The notes beneath the pieces are model-generated. The model ran no database searches, was not told the DNA's origin, and was given only the letters and a program-made list of their open reading frames with translations. Of a DNA stretch of 64,000 nt, positions 11,018 through 23,578 are shown piece after piece. Numbering within the stretch: the stretch's first letter is position 1; the number at the start of each line of letters is the position of its first letter. The stretch is taken from NCBI RefSeq assembly GCF_036785885.1, contig NC_092312.1, positions 23,268,001 to 23,332,000 on the forward strand, written 5' to 3'. Made by a program: the position numbers and the translations under genes. The stretch comes from Coffea arabica. Its lineage: Eukaryota > Streptophyta > Magnoliopsida > Gentianales > Rubiaceae.

Positions 11018-13083
11018 ATGGCAAAGCTGCAGCTGCTGGGGTGGGCTATTTTTTGTTTTCTTTGCCTTTTACCGTTTCTTGGTTCTGAAAGTGTATTTAA
11101 ACTTTAGTCCACCCTCGGTTTGTTCTTTTTGATTCGTTTTCTATAGGCAATCATGAAAGCTTTGTACTAGTATGCAGTAGTATGTGTCTGCTGTTTCTTT
11201 TTTTTTTTTCCTGATTATTTTCTTTTTTAATTTTGCAGGCGCAATATTGGCAGAATCTTTACTTTCGGGCATCTGTCTTCTGATTTGGGAGTTTCGTCTG
11301 TGAGAGGAAGAACAGCACTGGCTCCGGCCACAGCCCGCAATTTTTGCACCCAGTACAATTCTGCCAAGCCCCTTCGTTTAGTTTGTTGAATTATTGTTAT
11401 TTCTTTTCGTTTTTTCTACTGAAGAGTGGGATGATCAACTATTGCATCTGCTATTTTGACTTGTCACCCAACCCTTGGAACACACTACGGCCGCAGGCGG
11501 CGATTTTGTTGGCCTTGTGTATGTGTGTAGTGGTAACCCGCATTCATGCCTTTTTTTCAGTAGGCTGCCTCCTCCTCCTCCACCACCTCTGGAAAAATGG
11601 CGTATTCGCAGTCTGGTGAAGTCCATTGGTAAAATTCCTTACAGCTGAAGTGGTAATATGTTTTAAGTTTCTTTCAGTGCCTGTTTTCACAGTGACTAAC
11701 TAGTAGTACTTCACTTCTTTTCTTGCCTTGTATGCCAGATAAGACAAGACTGAGTTGCATAATTGCCTTTTTTGGATCAGCTTTCCTCTTCTACATCTTT
11801 ATGGAGGATGAGTATGTGTCTTTCATCTTTAAAATTCATTTGATCTCTTTATTTGTCCGTCAGCATCTTTGAATATCTGTTATTTGCTTTGTGCTGATTT
11901 GTATTTCCTCTTCAACTTGCATATAACTCATAAGATGAACAAGTGTACTTTTCCATTTTCAAGCTTCATAACCATTTTCTAGTCCTCTATGAATCGAAGA
12001 ATCAGATGCTTGGGAATCCATATATGCACATAGTTTGAACTTCAAATTACTGTTTCCAATTGTACTCTTATTTTGTCTATGATGTAGAGCATGTTTTGCT
12101 ATCTTGCCATGCATTTTTTGCTTAAGCAATCGAGATGTTGATTTCTTTTGATTTATCATTGTGGTAGTGCTAGAATGTAGATACGCAATTTAGAATCATG
12201 GACGTAACTCTTCCCCACTTGTCATATTTGAAGCATATTAAATTGGAGGTCAACTTATTCCTGGTATACTCCAACTTTGCATATGTGTTTTGGTTGTGCC
12301 ATCTTGAGATCTTTTTTCAATTATCCTTTCCAAGGGATAGACTCTCTCAGTCCCACTCTTCCCTTTTCCCTATAACAACTGCCCTTCAGTATTGGTAACA
12401 GCAGCAGCAGTGGATGTCTAGCTGAAATCCTGGGTTTGCCACCTTAAATAAGCACATGCACGTAAAAGGCACCTTAGCCAGAACGGATACAAGGTCAACG
12501 CAGATAGGATATTGATGAATGAATGGGAGCCTTAGTTTAAGCTTTGATATGGAAACTAGAAATTCACTTGCAACTTTTTTCTCTTTGCAAATTGTTTGAA
12601 TACTCGTTCTTTAGACCAGATATTTTTCTTTATTAGGCATGAATTATTAGGTTGCATTTAGGTTTCAATGATCAGATTTTCTGTAATACCTTGCTATGCT
12701 TCTCATTCTATTTGCTTGTATGAGGTGTCATTACATTGCTTATGTTCTGTCTTGAGTTCATGGACTATCTTCTTTTTCTTGAGGAACTTTTGCTATAGGG
12801 AAAAGGTCCTTGTGAAAAATTTACGAGCAAGGTTCATTATTTGATCGGAATAGGGTCCTGTAAGATGTTTATTTAGCAAGGCAAACCAATTTATTGAAGT
12901 TCAATACTACAATGAGCTGTAAGGAACTTGTTTTTGGTTATGTACATATCTCCCTGTGGCTCGTTGTTTGCGAAATGTTCAAACATTATCTATCAAGTAA
13001 TGGAATAACGTTATATTTGTTTTTCCAGGATCATGGATAGGCGCCAGATGAGAGAGGGAGTCCGTCAGAAGGATGGCACTTGA
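11018..13083 (+). CDS. Family gene B: small protein with mitochondrial-type presequence and one membrane segment
   Basis: Exons 11018-11040, 11239-11352, 11561-11628, 11739-11811 and 13029-13083 join to 333 nt, 110 residues plus TGA. All introns are GT..AG with phases 2,2,1,2, the same as in A and D; exons 2, 4 and 5 have the same lengths as in D (114, 73, 55 nt). The protein reads MAKLQLLG, an Arg/Ser-rich presequence-like part (RNIGRIFTFGHLSS..), the site TARNFCTQ, a run of seven prolines, WRIRSLVKS, a hydrophobic segment LSCIIAFFGSAFLFYIFM near residues 70-87, then a charged tail (MDRRQMREGVRQKDGT). Start is the ATG 22 nt before the first donor. Inferred to be a mitochondrial single-pass membrane protein. 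Role unknown; no frame damage seen. Confidence 0.75.
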
Positions 13084-14550
13084 CCTCCTGATATCACTTC
13101 TATACGAATAGGGCTTCGAATCATGGCTTATATATTGTAAGGATTAATTTTTTTAACCACCAAAATTATGCCGGTTTAACATGACTTGAAGGGGCAGCTT
13201 TTGGTTTGACTTCATGGTGCTTTACAGTGGAGAACCTTTCTTATACGTTTGATGCACTTGTAGCTGCTCCATCCCACACACACACATATACAGAAACATA
13301 AACACACAAACGCAGACACACAATTGATACAGCTTATTGGAAGCTTGTCCTTGCATATGATCCAAGATTGAAGCACAGTTCATGTTGAAGCTGAATAATG
13401 CAATACTTTTGACACTTGACCCCCTTGGTAGTGCGTAGCATCTAATTTTGCTAGTTTTGTAGGCCAGTTAAATCTGCAGCAAGTGGCTAAAGGGCCCCTG
13501 TATAAGCTTTGCACATCATCATATTGGTTCTCAGCCCTTAGGATGCTTAGTGAGTTAGTGATAGTGGATGAAACAGTAATTATCAGCATTACAAAACTTT
13601 ATGGTGTGGTGTGAAAGAAAGAGCAGGAGAAAAGAGTGCTTAATTCTAACCGAAAAAAAGAGAAGAGAAAAGGGCATTCTGCCCTTATTGTCGAGACTTT
13701 AGATAGACAAATTGCAGCGTATCTTTTCTTGGTTCTTGTCTTTGGATTTATCAGCACTTCAAAGTTCAAACAGCCAACGCTAGTGAGCTATGGGGCCTCT
13801 GCGGTTCCTAGAAACCATTTGAGAAAACGCACAGCGTGAAGTAGCTTGTGCAGGTGCTCACACTAGAATTATTCGAGTAAGTTAACATGTAAAAATAGCC
13901 TACTTTGGCTTTTGTTTTTTGATGCAACATTGTTACAATTGATTTTATGCTGGGGAAAGAGAGAGTGATTGATTTATCTAATCTATCAAGAGATTTGATT
14001 ATATTTCTTCCATCTTACTTTGATAGTCTTGATTTTTTTTCACACAATTTTAAAAAAAATAGTTAATTTTGTTAGAAAAGTAATTTAACCTATTAATATT
14101 GGAAGGATCACTAATCACTATACTTATATGTTAATTAAGCAACAATAATAATGATATATTGCGTCATTCAAGACATATACCAAAATAATTATTGGTGAAA
14201 ATTTTGATTGTATTCGATAAGGTAAGTTATATTTACCGACAACAACGGAGTATACTAAATAGGAGTGTTTTAGAGAAATTAAAAATTAGCTATATTTTTC
14301 AATTAAAAAATAGATTATAATTTGAAACATATAAAAAAAAGAAAACAAGACGATTAAAGGTAAAATAGAGAAGTAACATTTTGAGTGGAAAATTGCTTAA
14401 TGTGCACTTTATGCTGCCAAATGCCAATGTCCAACGCTAGTGAAAGGACTCGCAGGCGGGAGAGGCAGATACTTCCAGGCCGCTGGGCACCATATAATTT
14501 GAGCCAAAACTACACAATTACTCCAAAACCGACAGGATGCATTTATTGCC
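13084..14550. other. Intergenic stretch 3' of gene B
   Basis: Contains the 3' flank of gene B, a CA-rich patch at about 13276-13322, and AT-rich sequence to 14385. No gene is supported before the candidate exon at 14551. Confidence 0.4.
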
Positions 14551-14751
14551 ATACTCCTCTAATACGACGCAACGTGGATGCCAAAATCAAAGCAAACAGT
14601 CTCCAGTTGTTTCAATTCATGAAGCAGGTTTGGAATGGCAGAACTACATTCGGGCAGTGTAACAGAGCCCATATGAAGTTTCAGCATAGTCCTCATTTCT
14701 GCTTTAAATCGATAAGATGGACCAGGCATGGAACTCTTCTTCCGTAGAACA
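14551..14751 (-). pseudogene. Possible orphan exon or gene fragment, unidentified
   Basis: On the minus strand an open stretch reads RKKSSMPGPSYRFKAEMRT, then LKLHMGSVTLPECSS, then NLLHELKQLETVCFDFGIH, ending in TAG. Its composition looks protein-like rather than random, unlike most short frames nearby, but I do not recognise it and see no start, partner exon or clean splice sites. The plus-strand frame over the same bases is Cys/Arg-rich and less convincing. It may be a captured or decayed gene piece. Confidence 0.25.
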
Positions 14752-14810
14752 TCTCCTCACCTTTTTGTACTTTCAGCATCTGTGAAATTTTAGGAAGCAT
14801 TTGAATAATC

Positions 14811-15006
14811 GTTGTAATATTTCGTCACTCTCCACACATCACCGAACCCAGCTCTAAAGCCGCCGCCCGCCACCCGCCACCACTCTCCCCATCACTTTCG
14901 CCATCACCTCCTCCCCCCGGCCACCCCCTTCTCCTCCATTCCCCCTCCCCTCCTACCTCTCCCTCTTTTTTTTTTTTTTTTTTTGTTTGTTGTTTCTAAA
15001 GCTTTG
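14811..15006. repeat. Pyrimidine-rich tract
   Basis: C/T-dominated sequence (CCGCCACC-type units) followed by a T run of about 19 at the right end. It leads directly into the duplicated block 15008-15480. Non-coding. Confidence 0.5.
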
Positions 15007-15007
15007 A

Positions 15008-15480
15008 TTTTTCTGTTGTTTTACATTTGATTCTTGAAACTCAATGAGCTTTGGGGACTCAAGAGTGGTCCTACGGCCTTTTAACCTTTTACTGCTTTAC
15101 TGGTTTACACCATAGCGTGTGGATGGATTGAAATTCATTGATTGTGCAATTAGAGATTCTTGGACAGAGGCGTTGAATGATAGTTTTCACTAAGGAACCA
15201 GTTGTTTGCCCCGTGACTCGTTCAATTGCTCAGTTGTTCTCGAGATGCTCTTCACGCATAAAAATATTGAATTAGGTTCATTTAAAAAATGAAGGGAAAA
15301 AGTGGTGGTGGGGGAAGGGAGAGGAGGTGGCAGGGAAAGAGGGGGATGGAGGGGGAAAGAGGGAGGTGGTGGTAGCGGAAGTGAGGGAGAAAACTGGTAG
15401 GAGGCAACAGTGATAGCAGGTGGGGGGGGGGGGGAGATGGGGTAGGTGATACGGTAAGGGAAGGTGTGTTTTTGGTATTT
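15008..15480. repeat. Direct repeat R1 downstream of gene C
   Basis: Matches 18851-19216 in the same orientation, from TTTTTCTGTTGTTTTACATT to GTGTTTTTGGTATTTTGGG, including a purine-rich GGTGGCAGGGAAAGAGGGGG core and an extra G-run here at 15422-15435. The two copies bracket gene C. They may be copies of a dispersed element; no target duplication was identified. Confidence 0.7.
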
Positions 15481-15788
15481 TGGGATATGGTGTTTTAATA
15501 TACTTCTTCAGCTAAAATTGCAAAAAATTTTATCTATTAAAAACATGGGAAAAAAATGAAATACCAAACAGAGCCTTAATTACTTAAAGAATGAAGGTAA
15601 TTTCAAATGTCATTTATGGCAATGGGAAAGTAATATGTGTGATTATTACCTATATAGAGAATAAATCAAAGGTTAAAGTTCAAACTATGGTTTGCAAAAT
15701 ATTTCAATTGTACTCGTTCAAACAACATATATTTCAGATGAAAAAGATCACATTTAAGGCCAAAATCTAGTTGTCATTTTTAACGAGT

Positions 15789-18751
15789 TCAAACACCATC
15801 CCTGCCACCGCCACAATCGGTGCCGCCGCCATCCCTGAGGTAGGAAAAACAGATTTGATTTCAACAACATATGTGCTTAGCAAGCATCTAGGCATTAGAC
15901 TACAACAGCAGACTGCAGAAACACAAGTATGAAAGAAAATATGATCATTTTACCCCCCAAATACAGGAAACTAAACTTTGGTTTCACAGGCAGTGCAGAC
16001 GTAGCTTGGAACAGAAAAAGAGTAGATAGTCTTGGATCTAGTAGCTCTATTACCAGTCAAATGCCGTCAGACAAACTTACCCCACACAAAATATAAGAAG
16101 CCACAGTGTGTAACCACACAAATGAACAGAACAAACCTCTTGTCGCTGAACTTCAAGTTTGCAATGCCAGTCCTGTCACGTCAAGAAAAGCACATGAAAA
16201 TTGATAAAATGTTGAGCAGTTTTTCAAGTTATAGATCCTAGCAAGAGTTGAAGATGCTTTTAAAGTTTTAATAAAACAATTAATGAGTTTAATACATGGT
16301 TAGCCATCTTGCCCGAGTCCGATACAACTCGATAATAACCAGAACAGAAGGAACCGGTATGCTATCAATCTACAAATCGTGGATAATTCTATATTCACGG
16401 CGATTCACTTTGACTGGACCGATATTGACTGCTTCGAATCCATGATGCATGAAATAAACCAAAATATCCAAATCAACTTGAAATCGACTCGATTTTTTTT
16501 TTCGGAGTGTGCCTTTTATAATATTTTCTGTTTTTAGTAATTTTTTCAGATTTTTTTTTGAAAATTTTTATGTGTTATAACATACGTATCACTCGATATC
16601 TAACTGATATATCGCAACGTATGTGAAACAACCGCGACTGTGACCCACCACGCAAACCATGTTTAAATAGGACCGTTAAGAAAATTCCAAAATCTAAATG
16701 AAAAAGTTTAGCACAAGACAAGACAAGCACCAGCTTCCTTTTCTTAGTAACCGAACTATGACAAAGAATGAAGACATGAAGAAGACAATTACTCTTCAGT
16801 CTTCATACGTCTGTTCTGAATATGTTTAAATTCAACTCAATCCCAACCCATTCAATATGATTTGACATCCACACAGAAAAAGTGCAACATGTGATTGGGG
16901 AACTATATCAGCAATTCTTCACCGCTTTATCGAATTAATTTAGTTCTATTCCTTTGCCAGAAACAATACACCATTCATGGAGGATTTTTTCCTCAAATTC
17001 TCCTCTGTTCCAATCACTTCTCATTTTTGGGGTAAGAGAGGGGGAGGGGGTGGTTGTTGGCTATCCAGAAGGTCAGCCTTTTAGTATCAGGACTCTAAGG
17101 CTTCTCCCAGTAGAAAAAGTAGACAACTAAGAATTTGACAGCTAAGAGCTTGTAACATCAGATCCAGGTTATATTACTCCATGCCAAAACATGAAACAAA
17201 GAAGACAAAAAAATTTAACACTAACCTAACTCAAAAGGAATTTGCTTCAACATGTAACTGAATTAAGTATGATTAACGGACAAAATCAACAAAACCTATT
17301 TATAGTGATTAGTAGAAATAAATGGTGAAGGACAAATATCTTCTCGATCCAAAGGCATGTTCAGTATGAATATGGAGACTAGGAAGAAATTTTTCAAATA
17401 ATATTATTCTCAAACAAAGCAGGAGAAAGAGAGAACCTCGAGCAAGCTGACTTTGTAAACTCCTTGATATCACACAGAGTTCTGCAATTAGGAAAGAAAG
17501 TTAACAAGAATAATGAAATCATGATTCAATAAAATGACCAACAATGTATAGACGAGAGGAGCTATTGATTGCACCTTTGAACCGCACAAGCGAAAACACA
17601 AGTCCCTATAGTCAGCTGTAAACAGTCACCTGGCAGGGACAAAAAATTGGAATTTTTTGAATAAACAAAACAGAATCACATTTGAAATTCCAAAAAAAAA
17701 ATTTCCTTTTTTCCTGAAAAAATTCACATTTGAAAAAAAAAAGAATTTGACAAAAAGAGCTTACTGAATGATAATTCCTTGAATTCAGCCATAAGCTCGT
17801 GAAATTCTCTTTTAAGATGTGTAGCAGACCTGCATAAGAACATAAATCCTCAGGAATTAGTAGAAGAAATTGCGAGAAATCCTGTATTTCAATTCTCTTG
17901 TTCTCGAATCAGTTCTCACATTTTACAATCTGTTCAACTAAACTAAGAGGTTTCACTTTAGAAAAGTAAGCTTTGCCCTTGAATGCCCAAAAAACTCTTT
18001 GCGGACCAAGCTACTACTGTATTGCAGGAAAAGCCAATTGCAGGATGAGCCGCACTCCTGGATTTAGTCATCTTTTAACAGTTAATAGAAGAGAATAGAG
18101 ATTCAACCTATCTTAGAACAGACACTTGTTCAGCAATCCAAGCTCTCAAAACACTAGATATGTGTTGATACTTATGAACTCTGCCAAAAGTAAATTATGG
18201 GCCATAGAAGTATATACAAGGAGCCACCATATTCGATGATCACATAACTCTTTCAAATGACTAATAAATTTTCCAAATTGAGGAGAAGAAGACAAAGGAT
18301 CTCATATTCCAGAAAAGTTCTATTTGCTCAAAAGATACAAAATACCAATAAAGCAGATAGTTAGCTCTAACACAACCATTATCTGCTAAACTTACAAAAA
18401 GGGAACATAACATGCATTAAGGAAAGAGAAAAAAAAGTCATGATATCTGAATCAATTTGTAAAAGAACTACCAGGATGAGAACTGGCGGCGGGCAGGCAG
18501 TAAAGCCGTTGCTCTTGCACTTGCACCGCTCCTCGCGGTTGAAGACCCCGCAAAACCCGCTGAGAAAGGGCCAACGGGGGTAAAATATTTGCCTAAATTC
18601 CGCCTGAAACGAATACATACGAAGAAAAAATTTAGGCTATAAGATATGTATACATATGTGTTTGTTGCATTAGAAATAAATTAAATTATAAACGAAATCG
18701 AAAGATAATCGAACAAAATGCCATTCGATCTAACCGAAGATGCATCGCCAT
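15789..18751 (-). CDS. Family gene C: small protein with mitochondrial-type presequence
   Basis: Seven exons on minus: 18751-18735, 18603-18472, 17829-17765, 17629-17575, 17481-17437, 16172-16137 and 15834-15789, total 396 nt, 131 residues. Exons 1-6 have the same lengths as in gene E (17,132,65,55,45,36) and the same phases 2,2,1,2,2,2. The product starts MAMHLR, has an Arg/Ser/Ala-rich presequence-like part with GPFSAGFAGSSTARSG and ARRQFSSW, a helix ELMAEFKEL, a short hydrophobic part LQLTIGTCVFACAV, a basic stretch, then a tail DGGGTDCGGGRDGV. All frames are open and splice sites canonical, so it looks functional. Site inferred as mitochondrion; function unknown. It is the inverted duplicate of E (about 11.5 kb apart). 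Confidence 0.75.
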
Positions 18752-18850
18752 CGCTCTTACTGAGTCACTGCAAAGTCCAGAAAATCTACAAAGGAAAAAA
18801 AAAAAAAAAAAAAAAGATCAAAGAGCAGACATGTAAATAACCAAGCATCA

Positions 18851-19216
18851 ATTTTTCTGTTGTTTTACATTTGATTCTTGAAACTCAATGAGCCTTGGGG
18901 ACTTAGAGTGGTCCTACGGCTTGTTAGCCTTTTACTGCTTTACTGGTTTATTCCATAGCGTGTGGGTTGATTGATGATAGTATTCACCAAGGAACCAGCT
19001 GAAGGGCATAAAAATATTAAATTAGATTCATTACAAAAATTCAGGGAAAAAGTGGCGGCAGGGGAAGGGGAGGAGGTGGCAGGGAAAGAGGGGGATGGTG
19101 GTGGCCGGCAGTAGTGACAGCAAAGGGAGAGACGGAAGTCGTGATGGAAGAGGTGATATATGGTGAGGGAATGTGGTGATAGAAAAGGGCACAAGGGGTG
19201 TTTTTGGTATTTTGGG
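18851..19216. repeat. Direct repeat R2 between genes C and D
   Basis: Second copy of 15008-15480 with deletions. It fills most of the space between the divergent genes C and D, so it may contribute to the promoter region of either. It holds a purine-rich core and is followed by a short AT microsatellite near 19220-19238. Confidence 0.7.
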
Positions 19217-19365
19217 GGCATATATATATATATATATTTTTTTTTTTTTGCCCTTTGGTTTCCCTGGGTTTTGTAGGCATATATGCGATAACTAAACAGC
19301 TCTTACTTTTGCTTGACAAGGACGAAATCTTGGATTTTTGGAGACGCTGTTAGGAAATCAGAGCC

Positions 19366-20114
19366 ATGGCGATGCAGCAGCTGGGGTATTACTTTCCTTC
19401 TTCTTGTCCTCCCCCCCCCCCCCCCCCCGACCCCCTCTCTCTCCCGGCGGTATCTAGAGAGAAAATGAGTTTTGAGAATTTCTTCCTGTAATCGAGCAGT
19501 TCGGGTTTGTCTTTTCTTTTGGCAGCCGCAATGCGGGTGCATGCTTTGCGTCGAGGGCGGTGTCAGCTGGTTTGGGGGCTTCATCCGTTAAGAGAGGAAA
19601 AACAATAACTCTGCCACCTGCTCGCAGTTTCTGTTCTGAGTATTCTCTACTACACTGGATGCCCTTTCCTTGTTTTATTTCCTGTTGTATTGACTCTGCT
19701 AAGAACATGTTGGTACTCTATTATATAAAGAATGCAAGATACTCGTTTTCCCTTTTTTTTTATTGTACTGATTTAGTGTTATTCTTTGCGCCTGGAAGTT
19801 TAAAGGATTGTATATATCGGTCTTGGATGAACATGAAGGTAATAAAATTAACCTTCATAGATGTTAAAAGGAAAAAACACCTTCATAAATGTTAAAGGTG
19901 GGGTTCAATATTAGGTAATGATACTTAATTTATTTGTACTAGATTCATTCATAGTATGCGCTTGGTGCATACCTGTTGACCCAGTCGTCGTAAATTTGTT
20001 TTCATACTTGGCATTCCTTCTAATCGAGTTATCTGAGCCAAGTCTGGGTCAACTAAGTTGGCTTATTTGCATCTTCTATCATTGCTTCATCCTGGAAATC
20101 AAATGCTTTAGCTT

Positions 20115-20168
<54 letters not shown>

Positions 20169-23100
20169 TATGAATTCCTTCAGAAGTTGATTTTCTCTAG
20201 CGAATTGTTAATGCCGTGTGAAGTAGGCATTGTGGAAAACAAGGAAGATTGCTTAATGATTCAATCAACCTTTAGGGCTTTCAGATATTGTGTCACCACG
20301 TACGACATAACTAGTATTTTGGTGTTATTGTCATCACTAGGTCAGCATGGGCTTTGCATATTCTTGTTGTCTACCTCCACATCATGAAAATGAAAAATAC
20401 ATAACCAGATTATAACATTGAACAAGGTGGCACTGACAAAAACTTGTGAAGCAGACTTGCATAAAATCATCACCAGCTTTAAATTTTCCCAAAGAAACGA
20501 GCAGATCCTTGCTCTTGCTTTCGTCTACTGTTTTTTGCCTTGCCATTTTGCCATTGATGTTGACTTGGAATTAGGACTCCAGTTGTTCCACGGCAATCTA
20601 TGTGTCATGATTTGTGACTGGTCTGCTTCTCTTAGCATTTTAAGCAACAGTTTTGTCTCTTGAAATAGTGATCCACCCCGCAAGCTTTGCAAAGCAATAA
20701 TAGCCAGACCTTTTCAAACACTCAACCCTGGACCCTGTTACAGGGGCAAAACAAGTACCTCGGTGCTTAGGACTCATAATGCAGGAATCCAACTCTACCA
20801 GCCCAAGCAATGTCAAATCCAGTCAATCACAAAAGCTGAATGAATGAAGGCTCATCAGCCTTTGTGTTGCATATATGTAAACCTATATATGTCTCAGTGT
20901 GTAGGTAAACTTATGTATCCCAAAGAATACACGATGTATGTAATCAGTAAATTCTGGCGTAATTGCATTTTCGAACATCTCAATATTCCTCTATTTGTAA
21001 GTTGTAACCCTCTCTCTCTGTACGAAGTGCTAAGTGGCTCTATAACCTTTGGTATTTGTGGCTTTCTCTTCTCTTTTCTCCTGTCGGTACAAAGTGTTAA
21101 AAAGAGAGGACAAGATACCAGATTAGATATGTTAATAATGGAAGGTCATAAAAGAATGAAAGAATTTTTAGGAGAGGGGGGGGGGGGGGGGGGAGAGGCA
21201 GGGGTTTGTTGTGGGACTGAGGGTGCTCCTCATTGAGATTTGAGTTCTTCACCTTTTACCTAGCCAGAGCATTATTTGACTTGTCCTGTTGTGCAGTGCT
21301 ACTCCACGTTTGAAGGAAAGGCTTCATGATCGCGTGCTTAAATTTTTGGGTAAGAGTTACAGCAGGATTGTTAGTTTGTTTATTTTCATCAAGTGCTTTT
21401 CTTTTCTGATTGTATTTTTTTTTTGTCCCCTTATACTGTCAGACTACATCGCTCCGTTGCCTCTACTGATGTTTGGTGGATGTCTTGATGTCTATTATGA
21501 CTATAAGGAGGAGAGGTACTTGATTCAATTGTTTTTTTTTTTTTTTTATTTTCTCTTATCTACTTCAGGACATTTTTTGGCATTTGAAATGATTTTCTTT
21601 CAACGTTGTTTAATTTCAATTTTTCAGCCGCATTGTTGATAGACGAGTTACTTATTTTATTGCTGCAAATCTTACTCTTCTTTAACCTCAAAATGACATA
21701 TAGGACTTACCAAGCATATTTTTGTGCACCATTTTTCTTTATATCCTTTGGTTGAAGACATCTGGGACACGGTACAGCTCTATAAAGGCTACTTCTTGCA
21801 CTTTTTGATGACGAAGTCAAAATTAAAATAAGCTGTTCAATGGGAAGAGATTTTCTTTGCCTCTGCATTTGTATTTCAAGTTCAAAATTTTAACCACTGC
21901 TAATTAGATTTCTTATTTCACCCTACTGTAAAGGCAAATAGTTTGTTATGTCTTTGCATTTCATGCTTGTCATACATATTGATTGCAGTAGTTGCATGCA
22001 GTCAGGTTATTAGACTTTATGGCAATAGGCAAACAGAACAACATGCTGATTATACAACTGTTTTCTTTATCTTCTGTCAAGTTTCTGAATATCTATTGGG
22101 AATATTTTCCTTTATGTCTTTGAAATTCACGCACAGTACACGCTTGCCCAAGTTTTTGACTTATGAGCACCGGAAAGTTCGGAGTTCATTTGTTTGTTTC
22201 TTTTTTTTTTGTAGCAACGATAATAGTTTATATAACCTATTCTAATCTAATCTAAGGAGACAGAAAGGGGAAAGCCACAAATAGTGGCTAGTGGGAGGCA
22301 AGGATCAAATCCTTGACCTCCAACCTCTACCAGGACTTAAAGGCGTCTTGGTGACCTTGGGCTGTTGGCTTGGAGTTCATTTGTTGTGTTGCTGAAATGC
22401 TTTGCTGCAATTTGATTGATGGCTCTGTTCCTGCAAATTGGCTTGCCAGGAGATTATAAAAGAGCTAAAAGCATCTACTTGCCTAATCTGAAAGAATCTT
22501 GCTAGAGTTGCTGAGTTTGCATTTTAGAAAAGATGATTGCACTGTAAAATGAATGGAGATTGGTAAAGGAAGTTGGCGGTGAGATCGTGGTTGTGTTTTT
22601 AGGTAACTTGGATTTTGTGCGTGCAAGCTGAGAAAAAAGCTGAGAGATAGGGTCATGAATTTGTTCTATATTTGTACTGTGGTCATGCCTTTGAATGTAG
22701 TGTACCTCTAAGATTTAATCTTTATCTCTGCTCCTACGGGTGTAGATAGTCAGATGCGTTGATATGATACTTTGCTTACAGTTGATTCTTTGTCCACCTT
22801 GTCTCAGTATTTTGTGCTAGATGCTGTTATAGTTGCTGGTTACTTAGCCGTATGTTTGCTGACTAAGTTAAGCTTGCTAAATGAGCGAACTCAGCTACTT
22901 AGCAGAGGTGATTTTCAGGCATTTAGGTGCAGTTTCATCAATGGGTTAGTCTTATAGCTTGTAGTAGTGGTTTTGTATTTGTATATGCTTACTCCACATA
23001 TCTACTTGCACGATTAAGGGGATAATGGTATTGAACCTAGGGCCTTGGTGAGGGCACCTCACTTTGCTGGTTGTGGGACGGTTACACAGGAAAATTATGT

Positions 23101-23578
23101 AATACCCTCTTTAAATGCCTTGCATTGAGCACATCATATTTAGCTATGTTTATATCATGTTGTTGGCACAAATTTGTAGATGTTTATAAGCTAGCTGTAT
23201 TTGTCTACAATATGAAATAGCACTCCTTTATACATATGGACTTTCCACTGTGCTTTCATGTATGAATTTTTCAAATTGATTAGAGGGATGTCCTTGATGT
23301 CATGAACTATTACCTCCTTTTCTGGAGTAACATTTGAATTGTAAGTTCTCATGGTAACTGGTAAAGATTAAATAAGGGGGCTAGACAATAGTTGGACAAG
23401 ATTTGGCAGGTCAAAGATGATTGTTGTTCTTTTGCTTCATTTGTAGTTACTTGAAAAAATGTGTACAACTGAATTAGTGGCATGCACAACACAACAACAT
23501 GAAATTCATTTTCTGAACCTCAGGGATCGTGGTGGCTTCAGCGACGTTAACGGCGGTGGCAGCGTCAGGGAGGGTTGA
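19366..23578 (+). CDS. Family gene D: small protein with mitochondrial-type presequence and one hydrophobic segment
   Basis: Exons 19366-19385, 19526-19639, 21297-21349, 21443-21515 and 23524-23578 give 315 nt, 104 residues plus TGA, with phases 2,2,1,2 as in A and B. Parts in order: MAMQQLG; a presequence-like stretch with RNAGACFASRAVSAGLGASS and PPARSFCSE; a basic helix TPRLKERLHDRVLKFL; a hydrophobic part IAPLPLLMFGGCLDVYY; a charged DYKEER; and a tail DRGGFSDVNGGGSVREG related to the tails of C and E. Introns 2 and 4 are long (1657 and 2008 bp); intron 4 holds a SINE. An additional exon near 21630 was considered but has no phase-matching donor. Likely divergent partner of gene C (615 bp between their ATGs). 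Confidence 0.7.
19409..19428. repeat. Poly-C run in intron 1 of gene D
   Basis: An almost uninterrupted run of C residues, bordered by CTCC-type sequence. Length is likely to vary and may be prone to sequencing error. Similar G runs lie near 15422 and 21176. Confidence 0.85.
20118..20165. repeat. TA microsatellite in intron 2 of gene D
   Basis: About 23 TA units in a row. Confidence 0.95.
22195..22371 (-). mobile_element. tRNA-derived SINE in intron 4 of gene D
   Basis: Perfect 14-bp duplications GGAGTTCATTTGTT lie at 22181-22194 and 22372-22385. On the minus strand the insert begins CCAAGCCAACAGCCCAAGG, has a B-box-like GGATTTGATCCTTG and ends in an A-rich tail next to the left duplication. 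These are SINE features; the sequence differs from the SINE at 3272-3466, so it is another family or subfamily. Confidence 0.88.

Noticed and set aside
14385-14747. 120-codon plus frame rich in Cys and Arg
   Set aside because: The opposite strand of its right half reads more like protein, and the plus product has no recognisable motif.
21628-21660. Possible extra exon of gene D after an acceptor at about 21627
   Set aside because: It opens in frame, but there is no donor in the phase needed to reach the last exon; skipping it gives an open 104-residue product matching the family.
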